A DNA stretch of 53,462 bases from Bacteroidota bacterium (GCA_030706605.1 JAUZOE010000026.1:1-53462); one strand, 5' to 3'; counted from the first letter of the stretch, positions 44,578 to 53,307 are shown. Notes: generated from the letters alone by a model not told the origin. Translations and numbers: made by a program.

Positions 44578-45492
44578 ATGGTCGATATTACTCAAAAATC
44601 CAATAGTTTACGACAGGCAATTGCTTCGGCAATACTAACTGTATCGAAACCTGAAACTATAGACGCAATAAAAAACAAAACAGTACCCAAGGGCGATGTG
44701 TTTGAATTTTCGAGGGCAGCAGGATTGCTGGCCATTAAAAAGACCAGTGATGTAATTCCGGATTGCCATCCTCTACCGGTTGAATTTGCTTCTATAAAAC
44801 ATGCGATAGAAGGATTAAAAATTTTGATTACTGTAGAAGTACATACTATTTATAAAACGGGGGTGGAAGTGGAAGCCATGCATGGTGCGGCTATTACAGC
44901 CTTAACTATGTATGACATGTTGAAACCTTTGGATAAATTGGTTGAAATATCTGCCATAAAATTAGAAAGTAAAAAAGGCGGAAAAACAGATTTTAGTAAA
45001 GGGCAACTTACTGAAAAATTAAGGTGCGCAGTAATTATTTGTTCTGATGGGGTTGCTGCCGGAAGAAATGAAGATCGTACCGGGAAAGTAATTCTTGAAA
45101 AACTGGAGAAATATAATTTTTCAATAACCCATGAAATTATTCCAGATGATTTTAATTTAATACAGGAAAAGGCAAAACAGTTATCCGGAGAAGGTTATCA
45201 CCTGGCCGTTTTTGCCGGTGGTACCGGTTTATCACCAAGAGATGTTACGCCCGATGCAATATCTCCATTACTCGACAGGGAGATTCCCGGCATCATGGAA
45301 GCAGCCCGTAATTATGGACAACAGCGAACACCTTATGCTATGCTGTCTCGTGGCATAGCCGGGTTTATTAAAAATACTTTGGTTATTACACTTCCGGGTT
45401 CCCCGAAGGGGTCAGCAGAAACAATAGATGCTTTGTTTCCTTATGTATTGCATGTATTCCATGTGGCAAAAGGGATGAGACATGATCAGTAA
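44578..45492 (+). CDS. moaCB: Bifunctional MoaC-MogA fusion
   Basis: 304 residues. The N-terminal ~145 are MoaC (MVDIT; KGDVFEFSRAAGLLAIKKTS; DCHPLPVE; VEVEAMHGAAITALTMYDMLK), with its catalytic Lys, His, Glu and Asp/Lys residues in place. The C-terminal ~155 are MogA/MoaB-like (VIICSDGVAAGRNEDRTG, FAGGTGLSPRDVTPDA, LLDREIPGIMEAAR, ITLPGSPKGSAETI). One protein thus serves both the cyclic pyranopterin and molybdopterin adenylation steps. It is the last gene of the plus-strand Moco operon. Confidence 0.95.
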   Translation: MVDITQKSNSLRQAIASAILTVSKPETIDAIKNKTVPKGDVFEFSRAAGLLAIKKTSDVIPDCHPLPVEFASIKHAIEGLKILITVEVHTIYKTGVEVEAMHGAAITALTMYDMLKPLDKLVEISAIKLESKKGGKTDFSKGQLTEKLRCAVIICSDGVAAGRNEDRTGKVILEKLEKYNFSITHEIIPDDFNLIQEKAKQLSGEGYHLAVFAGGTGLSPRDVTPDAISPLLDREIPGIMEAARNYGQQRTPYAMLSRGIAGFIKNTLVITLPGSPKGSAETIDALFPYVLHVFHVAKGMRHDQ

Positions 45493-45530
45493 AGTATATC
45501 GGGTTTGTTCAGGATACTTTAAAATAATTT

Positions 45531-47684
45531 TTACACCTCCGCTAAATTGAACGGCAGCGTGCGAATCCGTCTTTTTGTCAATTCAAAGATGGCATTGGTT
45601 AATGCTGGGGCTACCGTTGGTAATCCGGCTTCGCCTACACCCTCAGGAGGATCACTGCTGTCTATAACATATACTTCTACTTCAGGATTTTCCTGAATGC
45701 GCAGCATTTTATAAGTGTCAAAATTTTGTTCCACCACTTTCCCTTCGGCAATCGTTAACCCGCTTTTGTACGTTGCTGTCAGCCCCATCACGATGCAGCC
45801 TTCTGTCTGAGCTTTTATAATGTCCGGGTTTACAGGAGTACCACAATCAACAACAGCAATAATTTTTGTGGGCTTTATTTTACCCTGAATTCTTTTTATT
45901 TCCACTACCATTGCCACAAAGGCGCCGGAGCGTTCAACAATTGCTATCCCTTTTCCGGTATCTTTTTCACGTGGCTGATACCAACCAGATTTTTCGGCTA
46001 CTTTTTGTAATACCTGCGTGTATCGTTTATGATTTTTAAGAAGCGATAACCTGAAATCAAGCGGATCTTTTTTAGCGGCAAAAGCAAGTTCATCCATAAA
46101 TGACTCATGCGCAAAACAATTGGTAGAGTGGTACACAGACCGCCAGTAGGAAACAGGGATATACAATTTTTGTAACACACCGCTTATCCTGCAATTGTCG
46201 AAAGCATATTCTGTGTTGATGCCTCCTGCAATACCATTGGTTGGTGTGTTATTATCTCCATTTTGATTACGGATGTCCTGGCAAATCACTTTGTGTTCAA
46301 GAGAAACCAGGCTGCCATCTTTATCAACAGTACCTCTGCAAACATTCAACGAACATGTCCTGAAAGGTCCTTGTGTAATATCATCTTCCCGGGTCCAGAT
46401 CACTTTTACAGGAGTCCCTGTCTGCTTTGATAAGTCTGCAGCTTCTTCAGCAACGTCTGTCATGGATCTTCTGCCAAAAGCGCCTCCCATAAACGTATAA
46501 TTGATGGTCACGTTTTCTTCGGGAATATTATATTTCCGGGACAAAAAATCTTTTATCCCATTTGGGTTTTGTGTTGATCCCCAGAATTCGCACTTGTTTT
46601 TCTCCATACTTACAATCGCATTCATGGGCTCCATGGGTGCGTGTGTTTGATAAGGCGTTTCGTAAGAAGCTTCTACTTTTACAGGCGCATCATTAAATGC
46701 TTTTTCAAAATTGCCATTTTCATGAAATACTTTTGCTTCCTGGCGCGATGCATTTTGGGCGTCTTCCTTTATCTTTTGTGTACTCCAGGTTTCCAGGTTT
46801 CCATTATCCCATTGCACTTCCAGCATTTTCCTCCCCTGCAAAGCAGCCCAGTAATTATCTGCAATAACGGCAACGCTTGAACGAATATTTCCAAAAACTT
46901 CACGCTGGGTTTTTAATACATATTTTACGCCTTTCACAGCTTTAGCTTTATCTTCATTATAACTTACCAGCTTACCAAGAATCACCGGCGACCGTTCAAT
47001 AGAAGCATATAACATACCCGGCACCTCAATATCAATTCCGAATTTTGTTCTTCCGTTCACATTAAGAGGTATGTCTTTTCGTGGAAATGATTTGCCAATT
47101 ATGGTAAAATTTTTCGGGTCTTTTAATGTGGGATTTTCGGGTGGAGTTAATTTTCTTGCATCAGCTACCAAATCGCCATAACTCAACCTGGCCCCGGTAT
47201 TTCTATTAATAACTATTGCGTTTTTAGCTTCGCATTCATTAGCAGGGATGTTCCATTTCCCCGCAGCAGCAGCTACCAGCATTTCTTTAGCAGCAGCGCC
47301 CACTTTCCTCATCAGGTCATAGTTGCTGCGAATGCTCTGGCTGCCCACCACCATTTGGTTACCATATTTTTTTCTATCGGCCGGGGATGGCATAATGTGT
47401 ATAGAGTTCATATTTACTTCCAGTTCTTCGGCGATGATCATTGGAATGGCCTCAAAGGTTCCCTGCCCCATTTCCGGGCGATGGTTTAATAGCGTTATAG
47501 TACCCTTATTGTCAATAAAGATAAACGGGCTGAGTTCCGATTCTGCGTTTTCATCTTCCAGGTCAAGGTTTACAATTTTGGGTTCTTTACCAAAAATGGA
47601 TACATAACCCAATGCCAGGAACGTACCCGATATTGTTGAAATTTTTATAAATTTTCTTCTTGAAATTTTAGATGAGACTTTCAT
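45531..47684 (-). CDS. Second IorB-type molybdopterin-binding large subunit
   Basis: 717 residues from the ATG at 47684 (MKVSSKISRRKF); the TTG three codons upstream is less likely. Tat signal ISRRKFIKISTISGTFLALG. Family motifs: RPEMGQGTFEAIP, MGGAFGRRSMTD, PVSYWRSVYHSTNCFAHESF and GVGEAGLPTVAP with the catalytic Glu. It is a clear paralogue of the 36061 protein, but its Mo-site loops differ (SYWRSVYHS against AAWRAVTST). No [2Fe-2S] small subunit or cytochrome lies beside it. It may share the IorA subunit or use one encoded elsewhere. Confidence 0.9.
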   Translation of the reverse strand: MKVSSKISRRKFIKISTISGTFLALGYVSIFGKEPKIVNLDLEDENAESELSPFIFIDNKGTITLLNHRPEMGQGTFEAIPMIIAEELEVNMNSIHIMPSPADRKKYGNQMVVGSQSIRSNYDLMRKVGAAAKEMLVAAAAGKWNIPANECEAKNAIVINRNTGARLSYGDLVADARKLTPPENPTLKDPKNFTIIGKSFPRKDIPLNVNGRTKFGIDIEVPGMLYASIERSPVILGKLVSYNEDKAKAVKGVKYVLKTQREVFGNIRSSVAVIADNYWAALQGRKMLEVQWDNGNLETWSTQKIKEDAQNASRQEAKVFHENGNFEKAFNDAPVKVEASYETPYQTHAPMEPMNAIVSMEKNKCEFWGSTQNPNGIKDFLSRKYNIPEENVTINYTFMGGAFGRRSMTDVAEEAADLSKQTGTPVKVIWTREDDITQGPFRTCSLNVCRGTVDKDGSLVSLEHKVICQDIRNQNGDNNTPTNGIAGGINTEYAFDNCRISGVLQKLYIPVSYWRSVYHSTNCFAHESFMDELAFAAKKDPLDFRLSLLKNHKRYTQVLQKVAEKSGWYQPREKDTGKGIAIVERSGAFVAMVVEIKRIQGKIKPTKIIAVVDCGTPVNPDIIKAQTEGCIVMGLTATYKSGLTIAEGKVVEQNFDTYKMLRIQENPEVEVYVIDSSDPPEGVGEAGLPTVAPALTNAIFELTKRRIRTLPFNLAEV

Positions 47685-47921
47685 AACAAGCAATTTGTAA
47701 TTAACAATAATGTGCTGAAAGAATACAGGACTATAAAATTAAATGAATCTTTGCAAAGGGGAGTTAATTTTTATGCTGCCCGGTTAGTCTGTAACATTTA
47801 TTGTGTGCGGCGTTGCTAAGAATATTTTTTTTGCAATAAAAAATAGTAACAAAATCAATTTCACAATTATTGGATTTTCTGGTTTATTTTATTTGTATTT
47901 ATACTTATCTTAGATTCTTCG

Positions 47922-48392
47922 ATGAATTTGTTTAAAAGCTATCATTACACAAGACTACATAGATGGGAAAAGGACCGTCTGGGCAGGTTTATAAAAGCTG
48001 TAATTGTTTTTATGATCTGTTTTTTGGCGGGTTCAAAAATTTACTCCCAAAATATATATGTAGCTAATGCAAAAGAAATAAACCTGCGATCAAATGCATC
48101 TGCAGGCAGCAGGGTTATTGGTGAAGTGCATTATGGGGATACTATTGTTGCTAATTTTAATAAAGGAGACTGGCTTAACATCTCTCTCAAAAACGGCCTG
48201 CGGGGTTTTATTCCCGCTAAATATGCAACCCAAATTCTCGGTATTGTGCAAACTGGGAAAATAAGTGAAACACCTTTTGCCGACCTAAGTGTATGGAATT
48301 TTTCCTCTCTTTTGTCTGCTACTTTCAGCAATTTCCTTTTACTAACCGCATTGATTTTATTGGTGCTCCTCTTAATCTATTATCTCAAATAA
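47922..48392 (+). CDS. SH3b-domain membrane protein
   Basis: 156 residues. An N-terminal hydrophobic segment (FIKAVIVFMICFLAG) ending in KIYSQ could be a signal peptide. An SH3b domain follows (~46-108): INLRSNASAGSRVIGEVHYG, DWLNISLKNGLRGFIPAKYA. A second hydrophobic segment (~132-155, LLTALILLVLLLIYYLK) anchors it. The SH3b should face the periplasm. It is the first gene of a three-gene operon, 1 nt before the CxxC-repeat protein. Confidence 0.75.
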   Translation: MNLFKSYHYTRLHRWEKDRLGRFIKAVIVFMICFLAGSKIYSQNIYVANAKEINLRSNASAGSRVIGEVHYGDTIVANFNKGDWLNISLKNGLRGFIPAKYATQILGIVQTGKISETPFADLSVWNFSSLLSATFSNFLLLTALILLVLLLIYYLK

Positions 48393-48393
48393 C

Positions 48394-50133
48394 ATGGCCA
48401 TAGTTGAAGAAAATAGCATCGGTTTAGGTTCACACGTTGAACAATCATTAAGAGATATTATTTCAAAATGGGCCGATAATATACCTTCTCATCCTTATGA
48501 AAATTTTGGTAATACAATCAGGATTGGTTCAATAACTTATTCGCCTATCTATGTCCTGGATTGCAAAACCCAGTTTTACAGCATGGATGATTCCAGGAAG
48601 GAACGGCCTTATGGTAATGGCCCTACTTATATTAATGGCGCTTCCTCTTCACGAAAAAAATATGAAAGGAGCTCTTTTGTAAAGCATGTTGAAAGGTATT
48701 GTCTTCCCGGCTCTGAAGAAGTGCATACATGCAGCACTTGCGATGGAAGCGGTAAAAACAGTTGCAACAATTGTTCGGGTAGAGGTGCTGTAAATTGTAG
48801 CAATTGTGGTGGTACCGGAAATTGTAATTCATGCCATAGCAGCGGAAAAATAAGATGTTCCAGTTGCAATGGCGGAAGAAAGCCATGCGGTACCTGTGGC
48901 GGTACCGGGGGGCACAACGAATATAACAGTATCACAAAGCAAAATGTTTGGAAAGTATGTAATTCATGTGGTGGTAGCCGAACACAAATATGCTCTGTAT
49001 GTTCAGGAAGTGGGAAAATCAATTGCTATCAGTGTTTCGGATCGGGGCGTTGTAATGTGTGCAACGGTAGGAGAACGGTGACCTGTAATACTTGTCATGG
49101 CTCAGGAAAAATTACCTGCAAAAAATGTAACGGTGACGGTAAAACGATATTTTATACCGAAAGGGTAGAAAAGTGGGATTACAGCAATATGTATAATTAT
49201 GTGCTATCTCCTTCTATGAAAAATGATTTCCAAAATTACCCTGTTAAGAAAAATGCCAGTACAGAATTTATAAGTGAGAAATTGGCTGAAAGGCTAAACG
49301 CTGATTTGTATGCTTCAGAACCACAACACTTTCAGTCGGTATATAAAAGTTTATTGAATGCTGCATCTGTTCCTTCTTCGTTGGATGTGCAGCCAGGTGC
49401 AAGTATTTTAGAGCAGTACACAAGTGTAAAAAAAATACCTGCCTATTATATCAAATACGATTTTGAAGAAAGTAATTACGGCCTGGTAGTTTTTCCGATG
49501 GATGAAGAGGTTTTTGAAGAAGATGGCCCGCTTACCCGTTTCAGAAAGGAATTGATAGAAAATTCACACAAGCATCTGAAGAGAAGAAATTATGGCAAAA
49601 GCGCTGAGCTTGCCGAGCAGGCTGTAAAAATGGGATTGGATACCCGTGATGAATTGCTGGAAAAAATACATAAGAAGGTCACCATAAAAATAAAAGTCGG
49701 TTATAAAATTGGCGCTTTTGCAGGGGCATGGATTACCGCTTACTTTGTTTTCATCTATGTTATGAGTCATTTCATAACACCTACCTATTTTTTACCGTCT
49801 TTGAATCAACTTGTACAAGATTGGGGTGGCGATTTCATTATGACTAACAATTTAATGATTGCATTACTGATTGCAATGGTGAGCATCGTTCAATCTGTAA
49901 AGATAGCCGGTAAAAAAATGGTTCCATTTCCGGGGAGGCAATTGAAACCTGAAGCAATGCGCTTTGCAGCAGGGGCAGTTACCGGTATTTTTTATACGCT
50001 GTTTATTACACTGGTAATTTTATTATTAAACGATACAGGCATATTACTGATTGCAACAAAAGCTATGTATGCTTTGATTAAAATAGTGCTTCCGGGTTTT
50101 CATGCCGATAGTATCATTAATTTTTTGCGATGA
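48394..50133 (+). CDS. Membrane protein with twelve DnaJ-type CxxC motifs
   Basis: 579 residues. Residues 113-245 hold twelve CxxC motifs, mostly of the CxxCxGxG kind (CSTCDGSG, CNNCSGRG, CSNCGGTG, CSVCSGSG, CNTCHGSG, CKKCNGDG). DnaJ has four, so up to six zinc ions could be bound. There is no J domain. A soluble stretch (~250-425) of unknown fold follows, then membrane segments near 439-458, 484-502 and 524-545, with a possible fourth at 550-570. The zinc region would be cytoplasmic or periplasmic depending on helix number. A membrane chaperone or thiol/zinc role is inference. Confidence 0.75.
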   Translation: MAIVEENSIGLGSHVEQSLRDIISKWADNIPSHPYENFGNTIRIGSITYSPIYVLDCKTQFYSMDDSRKERPYGNGPTYINGASSSRKKYERSSFVKHVERYCLPGSEEVHTCSTCDGSGKNSCNNCSGRGAVNCSNCGGTGNCNSCHSSGKIRCSSCNGGRKPCGTCGGTGGHNEYNSITKQNVWKVCNSCGGSRTQICSVCSGSGKINCYQCFGSGRCNVCNGRRTVTCNTCHGSGKITCKKCNGDGKTIFYTERVEKWDYSNMYNYVLSPSMKNDFQNYPVKKNASTEFISEKLAERLNADLYASEPQHFQSVYKSLLNAASVPSSLDVQPGASILEQYTSVKKIPAYYIKYDFEESNYGLVVFPMDEEVFEEDGPLTRFRKELIENSHKHLKRRNYGKSAELAEQAVKMGLDTRDELLEKIHKKVTIKIKVGYKIGAFAGAWITAYFVFIYVMSHFITPTYFLPSLNQLVQDWGGDFIMTNNLMIALLIAMVSIVQSVKIAGKKMVPFPGRQLKPEAMRFAAGAVTGIFYTLFITLVILLLNDTGILLIATKAMYALIKIVLPGFHADSIINFLR

Positions 50134-50582
50134 AACAATTATCAATATATATACGGTGGGTGCAAATGCAATTGACTGGTATCAATACCAGCGAGAACCG
50201 GATGTGGGTTATCCTGTATTTGATATTTTCCGTTACAGGATTTCTTGGCCTTCATTTGATTTTCAGGAGAAAATATAAAAGGGCACTCTGGTATTTATTG
50301 GCCTTGGGTATTATTTTCGGTTCATGGTATGCTTCTATGCATACAGCTTTACCCGTACAGGTTTTTTTTGTAGGATTGTTTCTCTTGGTTATTTTATGGA
50401 TCATTGATATTTTCAATTTATACTTTATCCAGGCCAGGAAAATCAAAATACCCCTTCCCTTTATTTTAATGATCTTATTTTTTGCAGTACAGGTTTTTTT
50501 CTTTGAATTTATAGCCACTGAATTTGGACATGCTATAAGAGAACAGGCGATATTTTTTGCAAAGCATTTTGATAATATATAG
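50130..50582 (+). CDS. TM2-domain-like membrane protein
   Basis: 150 residues with about four membrane helices. The stretch VTGFLGLHLIFRRKYKRALW and the later LLVILWIIDIFNLYF resemble the two helices of TM2 domains (GxxGxH and WxxID motifs), separated by an insertion. Its ATG overlaps the stop of the CxxC-repeat gene, so the two are translationally coupled. Function unknown. Confidence 0.6.
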   Translation: MKQLSIYIRWVQMQLTGINTSENRMWVILYLIFSVTGFLGLHLIFRRKYKRALWYLLALGIIFGSWYASMHTALPVQVFFVGLFLLVILWIIDIFNLYFIQARKIKIPLPFILMILFFAVQVFFFEFIATEFGHAIREQAIFFAKHFDNI

Positions 50583-50583
50583 T

Positions 50584-50648
50584 ACAAAAAACAATAATTC
50601 CTGTTTCACTTTAACCGGTTAGTAAAAGAGAATTTTACAAATACACAA
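50584..50648. repeat. 65-nt direct repeat, left copy
   Basis: Matches 53243-53307 at 57 of 65 positions without gaps. It contains the perfect palindrome TAACCGGTTA at 50612-50621. It lies between the TM2-like gene and the peroxiredoxin promoter. Confidence 0.9.
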
Positions 50649-50656
50649 CATTCCCG

Positions 50657-50690
50657 TTGGGGGATTAATCCACAAACTGTTGTAAGTTTG
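50657..50690 (+). promoter_or_regulatory. Candidate promoter of the peroxiredoxin gene
   Basis: TAAGTTTG at 50683-50690 is a perfect TAnnTTTG box. TTG at 50657-50659 stands 23 nt upstream, at the long end of known spacing. The box overlaps the first possible in-frame ATG (50688), which supports the start at 50724. Confidence 0.5.
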
Positions 50691-50723
50691 TGGGTGATTT
50701 TATTAAGTATAAACAAATCAGAA

Positions 50724-51326
50724 ATGTTCAAAAAATATTGTTATTTATCCGTTTTAATCTTCAGCTTTTCGCTCTTTATTACCCAGCCTGGCTTTGCCCA
50801 ATCAACCATGTTGTCAATTGGATCTGCAGCTCCTGCATTTACCGCCAAGGCCAGCCTGGCCGGCAAGGATTTTGATTTTTCATTAAAAAAAGCCCTTGCC
50901 AAAGGACCTGTTGTGGTCTATTTCTATCCTTCTGCTTATACAGGAGGCTGTGATTTGGAAGCGCATACCTTCGCTGAAATGAAGGATAAATTTACAGCAG
51001 CGGGCGCTACCATTATCGGCGTATCAGCAGACGATATCCAGCGGTTGAATTTATTCTCTTCTGATCCGCAATACTGCGCGGGCAAGTTCCCGGTAGCCTC
51101 AGATCCCGGTGGTAAAATTGCAGCAACTTATGGCCTGAATTTGATAGTTCCAAAACAGGCTTTTAAAGATGTAAGGGGCGTGGAGGTTACACATGGCTTC
51201 ATCCCGCGCACCACCTTTGTTATCAACAAAAAAGATAAAATTGTAGCTGTCTTTTCATCTTCAATAGATAAGATCTCACCCGACGAACATGTAAAAAGAG
51301 CATTGGAAATTGTAAAGAAACTATAA
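50724..51326 (+). CDS. Secreted peroxiredoxin (AhpC/TSA-type)
   Basis: 200 residues from the ATG at 50724, which places a signal peptide first (FKKYCYLSVLIFSFSLFITQ, ending GFAQ). The thioredoxin-fold Prx pattern is clear: VVVYFYPSAYTGGCDLEAHTFAEM, IIGVSADD, FPVASDPGGKIAATYGL and PRTTFVINKKDKIV. The likely peroxidatic Cys is in TGGCDLEAH. A further Cys (PQYC) could resolve the disulfide. It would detoxify peroxides in the periplasm. The stretch is richer in GC than the operon before it (29 of 60 in one sample at 51001). Confidence 0.88.
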   Translation: MFKKYCYLSVLIFSFSLFITQPGFAQSTMLSIGSAAPAFTAKASLAGKDFDFSLKKALAKGPVVVYFYPSAYTGGCDLEAHTFAEMKDKFTAAGATIIGVSADDIQRLNLFSSDPQYCAGKFPVASDPGGKIAATYGLNLIVPKQAFKDVRGVEVTHGFIPRTTFVINKKDKIVAVFSSSIDKISPDEHVKRALEIVKKL

Positions 51327-51809
51327 GTTGAAGAGGGAATTTTGCATCCTTCCTCGGCGGGTGTCCCCATCCGATATTTCTTGAATTAATACTATCTCAT
51401 CTGGGGCTCCCTCTTACAAACCTTCTCAATAAAACCAGTTTTTAGGACGAGTCAATTTCTCACTATTTCCAGTAAATCAATAAATTCATCGACTCTCTCT
51501 TTTACATAAACCGGTTTTGAAAATCATACCATTCAAACAAATATATTTCATCCTGTTTCGCTCCGGCATCCATAATATGATGTAAGGGTAATGAAGGCTT
51601 TTTATTTTAAGCTGAATAATGCATCTTTGCACCAAGGCGTAAAATCTTATGGAGGACTGATTACGATTTGTTTGTGATACCGCCTGGCCGTAATTCCGGC
51701 ATAATTCATTTCCCGGTTTTTTGATTGTTTCAACGCAATTGCCCGGGGTCACCCGTTGCCTATGGCGATGGTATTTTATTAACAGTTCACTACTGCAACA
51801 ATCAGAAGA
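51327..51809. other. Gap between peroxiredoxin and M23 peptidase
   Basis: 483 nt. The one minus-strand frame here (88 codons) has no family resemblance, and composition does not look coding. No terminator with a T-tract and no RNA gene were recognised. The promoter of the M23 gene should lie here; a weak TATTTTAT at 51772 is the only candidate. Confidence 0.45.
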
Positions 51810-53087
51810 ATGATGAATGGAGAAAAAAAATTTTCAGTAAAATTAATTGTACTAACGGTCGTTTTGGGAACGGCTGTCATCTTTGGGATAACCCAACTGG
51901 TGAAATCAGCCAAAACTACACCGGAAAAACAAGCAACAGCACTTGCAAAACCCACGCCTGTTGACACCCGGTTTGGGCTGCCTGTTGATTCTTTCACGCT
52001 AGTAGAGGGCACCATTGAGCGCAACCAGTTTCTTAGCAATATTTTAGATGATTACGGGATTGATAATACTACGGTGTTGCAACTGGCCCAAAAGGCACTT
52101 CCCGTTTTTAGCGTACGCAACCTGGCTGCCGGAAAACCTTACACGATATTTTGTACAAAGGACTCCACGCAAAAAGCGCAGTACTTTATCTATCAGCCTA
52201 ACTCAACCGACTATGTGGTATACGACCTGAGAGATTCGATGAAAGTGTATACCGGCAAGCGTCCTGTGACCACTGAAACTAAAAGTCTTTCCGGCACCAT
52301 CAATAGTTCGCTTTATGAAACCCTGGAAAGCCAGCATGCCGACCCGGATCTTGCCGTAAAGCTTGCCAATATATTTGCCTGGACCGTTGACTTCTATTAT
52401 ACTCAAAAAGGTGACTGGTTTAAAATTGTATATGACCAGCAATATGTAAATGGTAAACCCATTGAATCAGGGGCCATCAGGTCGGCAGAATTCTCCTCCC
52501 GCGGCGAACTATACAAGGCCTATTATTTTGAACCGGATAGTGCCACCGGGGGTGAATTTTTTAATGAAGAAGGAAAAAGCCTTCGTAAGGCCTTTCTGAA
52601 AGCGCCGCTTAAGTTTATCCGGATTACATCGCATTACAACCTGCACCGTTTTCACCCGGTTGAAAAAATATGGAAAGCACACCTGGGCACTGATTATGCG
52701 GCTCCTACCGGCACCCCGATTCATACTACCGGCAGTGGCGTAGTAATTGCATCTCGATATACCCGCTTTAATGGCAATTATGTGAAAATAAAACACAACG
52801 GTGAATATACCACTCAATACCTGCACATGAGCAGGCGCGCAGTGAGGGAAGGACAGCATGTAGTGCAGGGGCAGGTGATCGGGTACGTCGGCATGACGGG
52901 GCTGGCCACCGGCCCGCATGTATGCTATCGTTTTTGGAAAAACGGCAAACAGGTAGATCCTTTAAATCAAAAGTTCCCGGCAGCAACGCCTGTAGCTCAA
53001 AAATATATGCCCGCATTCAGGCAATTAATGGACTCAGAAAATCTCGTACTTAATAAAATCCCTGTTGACTCAAGTGGGTCGAATTAA
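51810..53087 (+). CDS. Membrane-anchored M23-family peptidase
   Basis: 425 residues (ATG 51810 or 51813). One N-terminal membrane helix (~10-32, KLIVLTVVLGTAVIFGI). A linking domain (~55-260) resembles those before M23 domains in OapA/MepM-type proteins (FTLVEGTIERNQFLSNIL, QKGDWFKIVYDQQYVNG). The M23 domain has H291 and D295 (HLGTD) and H370 (GPHVCYRF). C372 stands where the second His ligand of the HxH motif normally is. It should act on periplasmic peptidoglycan. GC is strikingly high (42 of 60 at 52861-52920) against ~35% in genes such as carB, suggesting transfer. Confidence 0.88.
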   Translation: MMNGEKKFSVKLIVLTVVLGTAVIFGITQLVKSAKTTPEKQATALAKPTPVDTRFGLPVDSFTLVEGTIERNQFLSNILDDYGIDNTTVLQLAQKALPVFSVRNLAAGKPYTIFCTKDSTQKAQYFIYQPNSTDYVVYDLRDSMKVYTGKRPVTTETKSLSGTINSSLYETLESQHADPDLAVKLANIFAWTVDFYYTQKGDWFKIVYDQQYVNGKPIESGAIRSAEFSSRGELYKAYYFEPDSATGGEFFNEEGKSLRKAFLKAPLKFIRITSHYNLHRFHPVEKIWKAHLGTDYAAPTGTPIHTTGSGVVIASRYTRFNGNYVKIKHNGEYTTQYLHMSRRAVREGQHVVQGQVIGYVGMTGLATGPHVCYRFWKNGKQVDPLNQKFPAATPVAQKYMPAFRQLMDSENLVLNKIPVDSSGSN

Positions 53088-53242
53088 TAAAGAAGTTCCT
53101 GGCCTTAACTCGTGGCATACGAAAATAATTCTCTATTGATTTTTATGGGTGAAGTCTTGCCACGAATCAATGTATTGGTGTATTCATAGAATAAATTTCT
53201 ATTAATGAGCAAACACAACTTTTTTAGTAGCATTTGTTGTAA

Positions 53243-53307
53243 ACAAAAAACACTAATTCCTGTTTTGCGTTAACCGGTTAGTAAAGGAGAATTTTACAGA
53301 TAGCCAA
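53243..53307. repeat. 65-nt direct repeat, right copy
   Basis: Second copy of the 50584-50648 element, same orientation, 2659 nt further on, with the palindrome TAACCGGTTA at 53271-53280. It lies in the ~300-nt gap (53088-53386) after the M23 gene, which otherwise holds only a short inverted repeat (TCGTGGCA 53110 / TGCCACGA 53158). Confidence 0.9.

Noticed and set aside
48394-50133. DnaJ chaperone
   Set aside because: It has no J domain (no HPD motif) and no DnaJ C-terminal domains; only the CxxC motifs are shared.
51486-51752. Minus-strand 88-codon frame in the gap before the M23 gene
   Set aside because: No signal peptide, motif or neighbour support, and the composition is not gene-like.
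53110-53165. Inverted repeat TCGTGGCA / TGCCACGA as insertion-sequence ends
   Set aside because: Only 8 bp, with no transposase between them, and composition around them is ordinary.
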